NCBI GenBank assembly: GCA_021373015.1
Contig: JAJFTJ010000010.1
Location: 1-43,808 of the forward strand
Reading direction: 5' to 3'
DNA: 43,808 nucleotides
Origin: Nitrospiraceae bacterium
GTDB lineage: Bacteria; Nitrospirota; Thermodesulfovibrionia; Thermodesulfovibrionales; UBA1546
In this document: piece by piece, positions 7,399 through 16,208 of the stretch
Layout: each line of letters opens with the position of its first letter
How positions within the stretch are numbered: the first letter of the stretch is position 1
Notes under the pieces: model-generated
Databases searched by the model: none
What the model was told of the DNA's origin: nothing
Seen by the model: the letters and a program-made list of their open reading frames with translations, nothing else
Translations under genes and position numbers: made by a program

Positions 7399-7749
7399 AT
7401 GAAAAGAAATTTAGGGTTTATGCTTGCAGCGCTGGTCATAATATTAAGTTTAGGAACAGCATTTGGCGAGAGTCCTGCAGTACAAACAGAAAATACTGCA
7501 TGCGGAGTAACTATTGATACTGTATCAGCAGATTCCATAAGCATTGAAAAAGCCTATCCGCTTTTAGCATCCGGTGCGTGCGGGGGGAATCTTAACTGCG
7601 GTTTCAACACAGGATGCGCACCCGGAAAATATTATTGCTGTCCAAGCAACGCTCCGAATCTGAATATGTGCAACTGCAGCTGCTATGCAAGGAAGAATTA
7701 CGATACATCAAAACAGGGCGGCTGCAATGTCTGGCATAATTGCAGGTAA
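7399..7749 (+). CDS. Secreted cysteine-rich small protein, unrecognised family
   Basis: The 116-residue protein starts with a clear Sec signal peptide (positive MKRN, hydrophobic residues 6-19, likely cleavage after AFG at 23). A 35-residue linker holds one cysteine (C35). The C-terminal 56 residues contain ten more: C61, C67, C73, C80, C81, C91, C93, C95, C109 and C115, with glycines and prolines between them. The adjacent C80-C81 and the C91-x-C93-x-C95 run look like a disulfide-knotted or metal-binding export product. No CXXCH heme motif is present. A GAGGAG ribosome site precedes the ATG, and a terminator-like hairpin follows, so it is a single-gene unit between lpxL and the hyp genes. 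I do not recognise the family; a structural/envelope protein, toxin-like peptide or metal binder are all possible. Confidence 0.72.
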   Translation: MKRNLGFMLAALVIILSLGTAFGESPAVQTENTACGVTIDTVSADSISIEKAYPLLASGACGGNLNCGFNTGCAPGKYYCCPSNAPNLNMCNCSCYARKNYDTSKQGGCNVWHNCR

Positions 7750-7800
7750 CATAATTTAATAAAGATAAAAAATACACGAACTGAATTAAAATTTTATTTA

Positions 7801-7845
7801 TGGCGCTTCATGCTTTAGTCTTGCATCGGGCGCCATTATTTTATA
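7801..7845 (+). terminator. Hairpin with T-rich tail after the cysteine-rich gene
   Basis: TGGCGCTTCATGC (7801-7813) pairs with GCATCGGGCGCCA (7823-7835) with two G-T pairs and one mismatch, around a nine-base loop. TTATTTTAT follows. It lies about 50 bases after the stop codon and well before hypA. Confidence 0.55.
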
Positions 7846-7989
7846 AAAAGACAGTAATTCCCCAGCTTCAAAATGTCAAATTACTTTATCTTATAATCAA
7901 TATAAGCCGGGTTGAGTATTTCAAATTCATGTGTTAGCATTATTTACCTGCATAAAAATGCTGAATAAAACATCAGGGATTTATAAAAA

Positions 7990-8334
7990 ATGCATGAAGT
8001 CTCGATAGCTCTCAGTATTATGGATATAATTGTCAAAAAATGTAGAGAAGAAAGCTGCAATAAAATAGACTCGGTCAGGCTCAAGATTGGAAAGGCTGCG
8101 GGTGTGATGCCTGATGCACTTTTATTTGCATTCGATAACATAAAAACAGACACGATCGCAAAAGACGCGGAGATGATAATCGATATCATCCCTCTGGGCG
8201 GAACGTGCAATAGCTGCAAGAGAGATTTTGATACAGAAGAAGCTTATGTTCTGGAATGTCCAAAGTGCGGTTCTGCTGATTTTGTGATAAATAAAGGGAA
8301 TGAGATGGAAATTATTGATATGGAGGTCAGCTGA
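7990..8334 (+). CDS. hypA: Hydrogenase nickel incorporation protein HypA
   Basis: HypA delivers nickel to the [NiFe] hydrogenase large-subunit precursor together with HypB. The 114-residue protein begins MHEVSIALSI, where Met1-His2-Glu3 forms the nickel site, and carries the structural zinc ribbon C73-x2-C76 and C90-x2-C93. The length is standard. It is the first gene of hypA-B-F-D-E. Its stop overlaps the hypB start (TGATG). No close Shine-Dalgarno is seen; an AGGGA lies about 12 bases upstream. The hydrogenase it serves is probably the one encoded on the opposite strand at 19457-14488. Confidence 0.95.
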   Translation: MHEVSIALSIMDIIVKKCREESCNKIDSVRLKIGKAAGVMPDALLFAFDNIKTDTIAKDAEMIIDIIPLGGTCNSCKRDFDTEEAYVLECPKCGSADFVINKGNEMEIIDMEVS

Positions 8335-8981
8335 TGAAAGTAAAAGTTGTTACACGAATACTTGAGGCGAACGAGCGCCTTGCTGAAGAAAACAAAAAAA
8401 GATTCAAGGAAGCAGGATTGTTTGTAATAAATCTTATGGGAGCTCCGGGCGCAGGAAAGACAACACTTCTCGAAAAAACAATTCAAAAACTAAAAGGAAA
8501 AGCAAAACTAGGTGTTATTGAAGGCGATATTGCAGGCTCTGATGATGCAGAGAGAATTAATGCTGCAGGCGTGCCTGTTGTTCAGATAAATACAGGAGGC
8601 GCATGCCACCTTGACGCTAATATGATAAGCGGAGTTCTGGGTGAACTTCCTCTCAAAGATATGAATATGCTCATAATCGAGAATGTAGGCAATCTGGTCT
8701 GCCCTGCAGAATTCAAGGTCGGCGAGAACATAAAGGCTATGGTTCTGAGCATCACCGAAGGGCATGACAAGCCTTTGAAATATCCGCTCATGTTTCAGGA
8801 ATCAAAGGCATTGGTGCTGAATAAGATAGACCTTGTTCCGTACACAAATGTTGATATTGAAAAAATAAAAAAAGACGCGCTCTCGCTCAATCCTGAGATA
8901 AAGATATTTGAGGTTTCATGCAGTACAGGCGAGGGCATTGACTTATGGGCTGAATGGCTGAACGGGCAGAGATCAAAGTAA
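8334..8981 (+). CDS. hypB: Hydrogenase maturation GTPase HypB
   Basis: HypB is the metal-binding GTPase that powers nickel insertion. The 215-residue protein has the P-loop in GAPGAGKTTLLEK (about 36-45), the metal-binding/dimer cysteine and histidine C91-H92 in TGGACHLDA, C123 in ENVGNLVCPAEF and the NKID guanine motif at 163-166. It lacks the histidine-rich N-terminal nickel store and the CXXCGC motif found in some HypBs, so it is the minimal type. It shares bases with hypA at its start and overlaps hypF by 28 bases at its end, pointing to tight translational coupling. Confidence 0.95.
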   Translation: MKVKVVTRILEANERLAEENKKRFKEAGLFVINLMGAPGAGKTTLLEKTIQKLKGKAKLGVIEGDIAGSDDAERINAAGVPVVQINTGGACHLDANMISGVLGELPLKDMNMLIIENVGNLVCPAEFKVGENIKAMVLSITEGHDKPLKYPLMFQESKALVLNKIDLVPYTNVDIEKIKKDALSLNPEIKIFEVSCSTGEGIDLWAEWLNGQRSK

Positions 8982-11278
8982 GAGGCATTGTTCAGGGCGT
9001 TGGCTTCAGACCCTTTGTCTATAATCTTGCGGTGTCGTTTAACTTAAATGGATTTGTGATCAATACTGCAGAAGGCGTTACAATCGAGGTTGAAGGCAGT
9101 GAGGTCTCAAGATTTATCGCCAAGCTTGGCACTGATGCTCCGTCTCTCTCAAAAATAACAGATATCTCGATATCCATTTTGCCTGAACACGGATATAAAA
9201 AATTCGAGATACTCGAGAGCGCAAAGAGCTTAGACACAGAAAAATTTACAATGGTCTCTCCTGATGTAACAGTCTGCGATGACTGCTTGAAAGAGATGTT
9301 TGATCCAAAAGATCGCCGCTATCTTTATCCGTTTATTAACTGCACAAACTGCGGCCCAAGATTTTCTATTACAAAGGCTGTGCCATACGACAGGCCTGAT
9401 ACAACAATGGCTGTTTTTAAGATGTGCAGAGAATGTCTGGCTGAGTATAAAGATCCTAAAAACAGAAGATTTCACGCTCAGCCGAATGCATGTCCCAAAT
9501 GCGGGCCGTCTCTGGAATTGAAAATTCTGAATCAGGATTTTAAGAATGTAAAAGGCAAGAATCCTCTTGAACATGCCATAACCCTGCTTAAACATGGAGC
9601 TGTCATTGCAATTAAAGGCATAGGGGGTTTTCATATTGCATGCGATGCTGAGAATGATGAGGCTGTTAAAAAACTCAGAGAGCGCAAACGCAGAAACAAC
9701 AAGCCGTTTGCATTAATGGCGTCTGAAATAAGAAGTATTAAGCTGTTTGCTAATGTATCGAAAGAAGAAGAGGATATGCTTTTATCAAACAGGCGTCCGA
9801 TAGTTCTTCTAAGAAAACAGGATAACCCCGAAAATAAATTCTCTGATTTTATTGCGCCGAATAATAAATATCTTGGCTTTATGCTCCCATATACGCCTCT
9901 GCATTATCTGCTTTTAAAGAACGAGCAGAATGAAAATTTATTTAATGCGCTTGTTATGACAAGCGGAAATTTTTCAGAGGAGCCGATTGTAAGAGACAAC
10001 AATGAGGCAATAGAAAAACTTTCAGCGCTTGCTGATGCTGTTCTGCTTCATAACAGAGATATTTTCATGCGCGTTGATGATTCTGTCCTAAGCACGCATG
10101 ATATTGAAGAAAAATCTCTTCCTGTATTTATACGAAGGTCAAGGGGATATGTTCCTGAACCGATTCCATTGCAGGGTGATGGGCCTGAGGTAATTGGCTG
10201 CGGAGCTGACATGAAAAATACATTTACGCTCACAAAGGGAAGTTTTGCAATATCAAGCCAGCATATCGGCGACATGGAAAATTACGAGACTTTAAAATTT
10301 TTTGAAGAAAGCTTTGAAAATATAAAATCTGTCTACAAAATAAATCCAACGGCAATAGGCCACGATATACACCCTGGTTATATGTCCACGCAATGGGCTT
10401 TAAAACAAGATCTCGAAAAATATCCTATACAGCATCATTATGCGCATATCGCATCAGTAATGGCTGAGCATGGAATTAACAAAAAAGTAATCGGAGCTGC
10501 ATTTGACGGAACAGGCCTTGGCACAGACGGAAAAATCTGGGGAAGCGAATTTCTGCTTGCTGATATCAATGGATTTGAACGACTGGGGCACTTTAAATAT
10601 ATCCCTCTGCCCGGAGCTGAGACCGCAATCCGCGAGCCTTGGAGAACCGCAGTCAGTTACATCTGTGAATCTATGGGCGAAGAAGCAATGGAATACCTTG
10701 ATAAAATCGGCTTTATAAAAAAATATAAAAAAGAAAATATTGATGCAATCATCAAAGTTATGAATTCCCGCGAATTTTCCCCTCTGTCATCAGGCGCAGG
10801 GAGACTCTTTGATGCGGTCTCTGCAATCACAGGCATATGCGATAAAAACACATTTGAGGGAGAGGCGGCAATTGCTCTGGAGGCAGTGATTAATGATGCA
10901 AAATACAGCAAGGATTATCCTGTGAATATTAAGAAAAGCGCAACTATCGTAATAGACTTTTCCCAGACAATACTCGAGATTCTAAGAGATGTTATCAGAG
11001 GAGAAGACAAAAAAATAATATCAATCCGTTTTCATAATACGATCGTTAATGTTATTATCAAAACAGTTAAAATTCTCAGCGAAAGACTGAATATCTACGA
11101 TGTTGTCTTGAGCGGCGGCACATTCCAGAACAGATATATAACAGAACGCACTGTAAGCGGCCTTTTGTCTAACAACATTAAAGTTTTTTTGAATAAAGCA
11201 ATGCCGTGCAATGATGCATGCGTATCACTCGGCCAGGCTTACATTGTGCGCGAGAGAATTAAAAATGAAAAGGGATAA
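8954..11278 (+). CDS. hypF: Carbamoyltransferase HypF
   Basis: HypF uses carbamoyl phosphate and ATP to carbamoylate the HypE C-terminal cysteine, the source of the active-site cyanides. The domains are in the normal order. The acylphosphatase-like domain carries GIVQGVGFRPFV with Arg19 and Asn37. The paired zinc fingers have C108/C111/C130/C133 and C158/C161/C180/C183. A YrdC-like domain spans about 200-390. The Kae1-like domain has HHYAHIASVMAEH near 494 and FDGTGLGTDGKIWGSEF near 517. The 774-residue length is typical. The ATG at 8954 lies inside the end of hypB and is supported by the conserved domain start. hypD follows after 6 bases. Confidence 0.96.
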   Translation: MAERAEIKVRGIVQGVGFRPFVYNLAVSFNLNGFVINTAEGVTIEVEGSEVSRFIAKLGTDAPSLSKITDISISILPEHGYKKFEILESAKSLDTEKFTMVSPDVTVCDDCLKEMFDPKDRRYLYPFINCTNCGPRFSITKAVPYDRPDTTMAVFKMCRECLAEYKDPKNRRFHAQPNACPKCGPSLELKILNQDFKNVKGKNPLEHAITLLKHGAVIAIKGIGGFHIACDAENDEAVKKLRERKRRNNKPFALMASEIRSIKLFANVSKEEEDMLLSNRRPIVLLRKQDNPENKFSDFIAPNNKYLGFMLPYTPLHYLLLKNEQNENLFNALVMTSGNFSEEPIVRDNNEAIEKLSALADAVLLHNRDIFMRVDDSVLSTHDIEEKSLPVFIRRSRGYVPEPIPLQGDGPEVIGCGADMKNTFTLTKGSFAISSQHIGDMENYETLKFFEESFENIKSVYKINPTAIGHDIHPGYMSTQWALKQDLEKYPIQHHYAHIASVMAEHGINKKVIGAAFDGTGLGTDGKIWGSEFLLADINGFERLGHFKYIPLPGAETAIREPWRTAVSYICESMGEEAMEYLDKIGFIKKYKKENIDAIIKVMNSREFSPLSSGAGRLFDAVSAITGICDKNTFEGEAAIALEAVINDAKYSKDYPVNIKKSATIVIDFSQTILEILRDVIRGEDKKIISIRFHNTIVNVIIKTVKILSERLNIYDVVLSGGTFQNRYITERTVSGLLSNNIKVFLNKAMPCNDACVSLGQAYIVRERIKNEKG

Positions 11279-11284
11279 TACAGG

Positions 11285-12349
11285 ATGAAACAGACTGCTA
11301 AAAAGATCAAAATGCTTACTGCCAAAATAGGCAGACCAATAAAACTCATGGAGGTTTGCGGAACACATACTGTCGCAATATTCAGACAGGGGATTAGAAG
11401 CCTGATACCGAAAGAAATAATTCTTTTGAGCGGACCCGGCTGTCCTGTCTGTGTTACTTCTATCAAGGATGTTGATTCTGCGTTAGCAATCGCGGGAATG
11501 GATGATGTGATACTAACCACCTTCGGCGATATGATGCGTGTGCCTGGAGGAGAAAAATCACTTGATGAGGCAAAGGCAGAGGGAATGGATATCAGAGTGG
11601 TTTACTCGCCGATCGATGCGCTCAAGCTGGCATTAAAAGAAAAACACCGCAAAGTGGTTTTTTTCGCAACCGGATTCGAGACAACTTCTCCTATAATTGC
11701 AGGAACCCTGCATGAGGCAGAAAGACTGAATGCAGAAAATTTTATGATATATTCCACGCATAAGCTGGTCCCTCCTGCATTGAGGGCGCTCCTTGCTTCT
11801 CCTGATATTTCTGTTGACGGGTTTATCCTCCCAGGACATGTGAGCACTATTATCGGGAAAAAACCCTATGAATTCCTGGCATCGGAATACAAAAAACCGT
11901 CTGCTATAACAGGCTTCAGCGCAAAAGATATACTTGATGGGATACTAATGATAGTGGAGCAGATAGCTGAGAACAGGGCTGAAGTCATGATCCAGTACAC
12001 TGATGTTGTTAGAGAAGAAGGAAATCCCAAGGCATACGGTATGGTATTAAAATATTTCGAACCTGAAGACGCATACTGGAGAGGAATCGGAATAATACCC
12101 GGAAGCGGATTAAAATTGAAAAAAGAATACAATTTATTCGATGTACTTCAAAGATATAAGATAGAAGTTCCGTATCATCCTGAACCTTCTGAATGTTCAT
12201 GCGGAGATGTTTTAAAAGGAATAAAGATACCTACTGAATGCCCTATGTTTGGGACAGGATGCACGCCTGAAAATCCTGTTGGGGCATGTATGGTCAGCAC
12301 AGAGGGAAGCTGTGCAGCTTATTATAAATACGGAGTTTTTAATGGATAG
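11285..12349 (+). CDS. hypD: Hydrogenase maturation scaffold HypD
   Basis: HypD, with HypC, is the [4Fe-4S] scaffold on which the Fe(CN)2CO unit is assembled. The 354-residue protein has the invariant CGTH at C25 and the redox pair GPGCPVC (C53, C56). It also has ATGFETTSP near residue 125, GFILPGHVSTIIG near 180 and the C-terminal iron-sulfur cysteines in ECSCGDVLKG, ECPMFGTGC and GACMVSTEGSCAAYY. hypC, usually just upstream of hypD, is instead on the opposite strand at 13647-13874. The end overlaps hypE by 8 bases. Confidence 0.96.
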   Translation: MKQTAKKIKMLTAKIGRPIKLMEVCGTHTVAIFRQGIRSLIPKEIILLSGPGCPVCVTSIKDVDSALAIAGMDDVILTTFGDMMRVPGGEKSLDEAKAEGMDIRVVYSPIDALKLALKEKHRKVVFFATGFETTSPIIAGTLHEAERLNAENFMIYSTHKLVPPALRALLASPDISVDGFILPGHVSTIIGKKPYEFLASEYKKPSAITGFSAKDILDGILMIVEQIAENRAEVMIQYTDVVREEGNPKAYGMVLKYFEPEDAYWRGIGIIPGSGLKLKKEYNLFDVLQRYKIEVPYHPEPSECSCGDVLKGIKIPTECPMFGTGCTPENPVGACMVSTEGSCAAYYKYGVFNG

Positions 12350-13340
12350 AATACGCTTGGGTCATGGAAGCGGCGGAAAGATGATGCATGAACTCATTTC
12401 AAATGAGATTGGAAAATCATTCAACATCACAGCATATAATGATTCTGCTGTTCTGGAAATAAAAAATGCTTCACGCATAGCTTATACAACAGACTCTTAT
12501 GTTGTCTCCCCTTTGTTTTTCCCGGGCGGAAACATAGGCGAGCTTGCTGTTTATGGAACAGTAAATGACCTTGCAGTTTCAGGTGCAGAACCCAGATGGT
12601 TAACTGCCGGGTTCATCTTAGAAGAAGGCTTTCTGATATCTGATTTGAAAAAGATTGTTGCATCCATGTCAGAGGCCGCAAAAAAAGCAGGGGTGAAGAT
12701 TGTTGCCGGTGATACCAAGGTTGTGAATAAAGGTAAAGGCGACGGAATATTCATCAATACATCAGGCATTGGCATTGTTTATGACAAGGTCTCTATATCT
12801 GCAAAGAACATAAAAACAGGAGATAAGATTATTATAAGCGGTGAGATTGGAAATCACGGCATATCGATTATGGCTGAGAGAAACGGGATTACATTTGACC
12901 CGCCTGTGATTAGCGACACAAGACCTTTAAATGGACTGGTCAAAAAGATGCTCGGTGTTACAAAAGATATTGGCTTTATGCGCGACCCGACAAGAGGCGG
13001 GCTTGCGACTACTCTGAAAGAAGCTGCTCTTGAATCCGGGAAATGTATCCGCATACAGGAATCAGAAATCCCTTTCACAGGACAGGTAAAAGGCGCTTGC
13101 GAGCTTTTAGGACTTGATCCTTTGTATATAGCAAATGAAGGAATACTTGCAGCTATTGTTCCTTCCAATCATGCAGAAAAGATTCTTGAGGCAATGCAGT
13201 CTCATGAATACGGGAAAGTATCTGCAATTATCGGAAGCATTGAGGAATCTCCAAACGGCATGGTATTGATAGAAACCAGCGCAGGCGGAACAAGGATGCT
13301 GGATATGCTGCAGGGAGAACAGCTTCCCAGAATCTGTTGA
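12342..13340 (+). CDS. hypE: Thiocarboxamide-dehydrating protein HypE
   Basis: HypE is the ATP-dependent PurM-like enzyme that dehydrates its own carbamoylated C-terminal cysteine to a thiocyanate. The start is at 12342 (MDRIRLGHGSGGKMMHE); the upstream in-frame codons belong to hypD read in another frame. GGAG lies just before this ATG. The 332-residue protein has the ATP-site RLGHGSGG, the TTDSYVVSPLFFPGG segment and AGDTKVV, and ends in the diagnostic PRIC with the modified terminal cysteine. It is the last gene of the hyp run and its stop abuts the convergent small membrane protein gene. Confidence 0.96.
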   Translation: MDRIRLGHGSGGKMMHELISNEIGKSFNITAYNDSAVLEIKNASRIAYTTDSYVVSPLFFPGGNIGELAVYGTVNDLAVSGAEPRWLTAGFILEEGFLISDLKKIVASMSEAAKKAGVKIVAGDTKVVNKGKGDGIFINTSGIGIVYDKVSISAKNIKTGDKIIISGEIGNHGISIMAERNGITFDPPVISDTRPLNGLVKKMLGVTKDIGFMRDPTRGGLATTLKEAALESGKCIRIQESEIPFTGQVKGACELLGLDPLYIANEGILAAIVPSNHAEKILEAMQSHEYGKVSAIIGSIEESPNGMVLIETSAGGTRMLDMLQGEQLPRIC

Positions 13341-13598
13341 TCATATTTTTCTGAATGTAAGAAATAAAACAAGCAGCAGAATGAACATAACCAGAACTGC
13401 TATCTTCCCCATCAACCTCAACAGCATGAGCATGAAAATTATAAGAATAACAATTGCGATAAAACGTCCCAGCTTGTTGTGTTTTATGAATTTTAACAGG
13501 CTGAATTTTTGTCCTTGCGAAAAACTTCTTATCTGAAGGAATACTAATCCTGCAAAGAAGATTAGAACTATAGCGATGATTACCGGCAGAAAGCGCAT
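13341..13598 (-). CDS. Small membrane protein, unknown
   Basis: The 85-residue protein is almost entirely hydrophobic, with an N-terminal membrane segment (about 4-21), a basic amphipathic middle (SLLKFIKHNKLGRF) and one or two further segments (about 47-82), ending TFRKI. It follows hypC by 48 bases at the end of the hydrogenase transcript, and its stop codon touches that of hypE. The ribosome site is weak. I do not recognise a family. It could be a hydrogenase-linked membrane factor or unrelated; the frame and hydrophobic pattern make a real gene likelier than not. Confidence 0.5.
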   Translation of the reverse strand: MRFLPVIIAIVLIFFAGLVFLQIRSFSQGQKFSLLKFIKHNKLGRFIAIVILIIFMLMLLRLMGKIAVLVMFILLLVLFLTFRKI

Positions 13599-13646
13599 TT
13601 TTCTAGTTCATCGCCCACAGGATTAAATACAACCAGATGGAGATTT

Positions 13647-13874
13647 TCACTCGGCAGAATTACTGAACATGGTTTTTATCAGATTTAAAGCATCCTCGGC
13701 AGCTTCTTGTTCAACCTTTTGTATCGCAAACCCAGCATGAACAAGAACATAATCTCCTATAAAGACAGTCTCCGGCAGAAGAAGAAGACTTACTTCTCTG
13801 CGTGCGCCGTATACATCTATTGTTGCCATCATATCATTTATTGAAATCACTTTTGAAGGCACGGCAAGACACAT
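13647..13874 (-). CDS. hypC: Hydrogenase maturation chaperone HypC/HybG
   Basis: The 75-residue protein begins with the diagnostic MCLAVPSKVI; Cys2 contacts HypD and the large-subunit precursor. The family motif GDYVLVHAGFAIQKV follows near residue 40. AAGGAGA precedes the ATG. It sits 14 bases after the protease gene in the structural operon rather than between hypF and hypD, like hybG in the E. coli hyb operon. It may therefore act both in HypCD assembly and as the chaperone of this large subunit (inference). Confidence 0.94.
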   Translation of the reverse strand: MCLAVPSKVISINDMMATIDVYGARREVSLLLLPETVFIGDYVLVHAGFAIQKVEQEAAEDALNLIKTMFSNSAE

Positions 13875-13888
13875 TTTAAATCTCCTTG

Positions 13889-14398
13889 TTATTGTTCTGA
13901 TTTATTAATCTTAATTCCAATTTTTTCCAATTCATCCGCAAGCATATCCGATATCTTTGGTACAGAAGATTTTACTATATCAGTCATCTCTAGGCCTGTT
14001 TTCAGTTCTGACGGCTCAATCCCTAAAAGAACAATCTGTTTAGGCATGCGTAATGTCAACGCTGCCGCTGCAAGCAGATCTGAAACCCCTATTTGATGAG
14101 GCGATATCTTTCCCGCAAAATATTTGGGAACTTCATCTCCCTCCATACGGATTATGCTCCCGGGTTTGGCGCCTGATTTTACTACATCAATAATAAAAAG
14201 ATTTTCTCTGTTTTCAATATATTCCAGAAGTTCTATCCCGCTTGTGCCGCCGTCTAATATCTCTACATCTTCAGGCAGAAAATATCTTTTTTGAAAATCC
14301 TCAACGACCCTTACTCCTGCGCCTTCGTCCATTAAAAGAATATTTCCTATGCCCATAATAAGGACTTTTGGTTTTGTTTCCGTAATGTTTTCTTTCAT
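13889..14398 (-). CDS. hybD: [NiFe] hydrogenase maturation endopeptidase (HybD/HyaD family)
   Basis: This protease trims the C-terminal peptide from the large subunit once nickel is inserted. The 169-residue protein has the family start VLIMGIGNILLMDEGAGVRVVE, with the nickel-sensing Glu in MDEGAG, the second acidic ligand in FIIDVVKSGAKPGS, and the third-ligand histidine in KISPHQIGVSDLLAAA. It follows the large-subunit gene, which carries the matching cleavable tail, after an 89-base gap containing a strong hairpin. hypC follows 14 bases later. Confidence 0.93.
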   Translation of the reverse strand: MKENITETKPKVLIMGIGNILLMDEGAGVRVVEDFQKRYFLPEDVEILDGGTSGIELLEYIENRENLFIIDVVKSGAKPGSIIRMEGDEVPKYFAGKISPHQIGVSDLLAAAALTLRMPKQIVLLGIEPSELKTGLEMTDIVKSSVPKISDMLADELEKIGIKINKSEQ

Positions 14399-14431
14399 AT
14401 TGTAGTTTAGCTTATTTTCCCTTTAAAATTG

Positions 14432-14459
14432 TTGAGGAGCCTTTAATCAGGCTCCTCAA
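14432..14459 (-). terminator. Hairpin between large subunit and maturation genes
   Basis: A perfect 11-bp inverted repeat TTGAGGAGCCT/AGGCTCCTCAA encloses six bases, just downstream of the large-subunit stop. On the minus strand it is followed only by CAATTTTAAA, a weak T-run. A partial terminator or mRNA-stabilising element, lowering protease/hypC expression relative to the structural genes, fits its position. Confidence 0.6.
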
Positions 14460-14487
14460 TGTATATGCCGGCAATTTCCGAGTATTC

Positions 14488-16188
14488 TTAGAATGCCGTT
14501 ACTTTAACAATCTCTTTCTTGTTTTTGTCAACAACATGGATTGCACATGCAAGACACGGGTCGAACGAATGGATTGTTCTTAATGCCTCAAGAGGCTTTT
14601 CAGGATCAGCAATTGGATTGCCTATCAAAGATGCCTCATAAGGTCCGAGATCATCTGACTGATTTCTTGGTCCTGCATTCCATGTTGAAGGAACAACGCA
14701 CTGGTAATTCTTGATCTTGCCGTTCTTTATAACAACCCAGTGCGAAAGAACTCCTCTTGGAGCTTCATGGAATCCAAAGCCTCTGATCTCTCCGCTTGGG
14801 AATTCAGGTTTGTTATATGTAGCAGTATCTCCCTTGCCGATATTGTTGATCAGAAGGTTCCACTGTTTTAAAAGCACTTCGTGCAGAACAGCGCATCTGA
14901 TTGCGCGCGCCGCATGACGGCCTATTGTGGAGTGGAGCGCTGATATCGGCACTTTTGCTCCAGCAAGAGCGCTTACTGTTGCGAGAGCTTTTTCAGCATA
15001 TTTCTTTGCAATAGGATTCCCTGATGCATAAAGAGCAAGCACGTTTGCCAATGGACCAACCTGCGCAGGCTTACCGTTGAATGACGGAGACTTTACCCAT
15101 GAATACTTTCCGTCGTCCTTAAAATCCGTGTATTTAGGAACTGTGTCCTCTTCCCATGGATGTTTAGTCCAGTTGCCGTCATACCATGAATGTTTTATGC
15201 TTTCTTTTACCCCATTCTTGAACAGGTCATCCTGAAAACTTTTTATTGGTTTGAATGCGCCTATGTTTCCATTTTCGATGTAACCGCCGGCAAGCTCGAA
15301 GGTCGTGCCTTTAGTGTCCAGAGGGAACTCAGGAACTGAAAGATAGTTGGTCACGCCCGAGCCGTATTTTGTCCAGTCGGCGTAGAAAGCTCCGACAGCG
15401 CAGACATCAACGAAATAAACATCGTTAATGAATCTTCCTATCTCATCAATGATTGTCTTGATGAAATAAAGTTTCTCAACTGTGAGCGTTGATGGGCTGC
15501 TTGGATTGATTGCATTAGCAACACCTCCTACAGCCAGATTCTGGATATGTGGCGTTTTCCCGCCAAGCACAGAGACTATCTTATTTGCTGTTCTCTGATA
15601 TTCAAGAGCCTGCAGATAATGAGATGCTGCAAGCAGATTGACTTCAGGAGCAAGCTTCATTGCAGGATGCCCCCAGTATCCATTTGCAAAGATACCGAGC
15701 TGTCCTGAACTTACAAATGTCTTTAGTCTCTCCTGAACATCTTTAAAGTGCTGCTGGCTGTTTATTGGCCATTTTGACACGCTCTGTGCGAGTCTCGATG
15801 TTTTAGCAGTATCTGCTTTCAAGGCTGAAACAATATCCACCCAGTCAAGCGCTGACAGGTGGTAGAAGTGAACGATATGATCGTGAATAGCGTGTGCAGC
15901 AACAATCAGGTTTCTTATGTACTGTGCGTTCAATGGTATCTCAAGCTTGAGTGCATTTTCGACTGCTCTTACTGATGCAACAGCATGAACAGTTGTGCAA
16001 ACACCGCATATTCTTTGTGTGAAGAGCCATGCTTCGCGGGGATCCCTCCCTTTCAGTATTACTTCAATTCCGCGCCACATTTGGCCCGATGACCAGGCAT
16101 TTTTAACTTTGCCGCCATCTATCTCGCAGTCTATTCTAAGATGGCCTTCGATTCTTGTTACAGGGTCAATCGTAATTCGCTTTGCCAT
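14488..16188 (-). CDS. hybC: [NiFe] hydrogenase large subunit (group 1, Hyb type)
   Basis: The 566-residue catalytic subunit holds the NiFe(CN)2CO site. The L1 motif is RICGVCTTVHAVAS (C61, C64) and the C-terminal motif is DPCLACAIH (C545, C548). After His551 comes a 15-residue tail ending VTAF, the part expected to be removed by the protease encoded next. All four ligands are cysteine, with no selenocysteine. GGAGGAG precedes the ATG. It follows the HybB-like gene by 20 bases in the order small subunit, HybA, HybB, large subunit, protease, HypC. This matches the E. coli hyb operon apart from the missing hybE and hybF. It should oxidise H2 in the periplasm and feed quinones. Confidence 0.96.
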   Translation of the reverse strand: MAKRITIDPVTRIEGHLRIDCEIDGGKVKNAWSSGQMWRGIEVILKGRDPREAWLFTQRICGVCTTVHAVASVRAVENALKLEIPLNAQYIRNLIVAAHAIHDHIVHFYHLSALDWVDIVSALKADTAKTSRLAQSVSKWPINSQQHFKDVQERLKTFVSSGQLGIFANGYWGHPAMKLAPEVNLLAASHYLQALEYQRTANKIVSVLGGKTPHIQNLAVGGVANAINPSSPSTLTVEKLYFIKTIIDEIGRFINDVYFVDVCAVGAFYADWTKYGSGVTNYLSVPEFPLDTKGTTFELAGGYIENGNIGAFKPIKSFQDDLFKNGVKESIKHSWYDGNWTKHPWEEDTVPKYTDFKDDGKYSWVKSPSFNGKPAQVGPLANVLALYASGNPIAKKYAEKALATVSALAGAKVPISALHSTIGRHAARAIRCAVLHEVLLKQWNLLINNIGKGDTATYNKPEFPSGEIRGFGFHEAPRGVLSHWVVIKNGKIKNYQCVVPSTWNAGPRNQSDDLGPYEASLIGNPIADPEKPLEALRTIHSFDPCLACAIHVVDKNKKEIVKVTAF

Positions 16189-16208
16189 ATGAATCTCCTC
16201 CTATAAAT

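Noticed and set aside
8954-8981. Frameshift at the hypB-hypF junction
   Set aside because: Both ends match their families, so it is an ordinary 28-base overlap.
14488-16188. Possible selenocysteine hydrogenase
   Set aside because: Both C-terminal nickel ligands are cysteine codons and there is no in-frame TGA.
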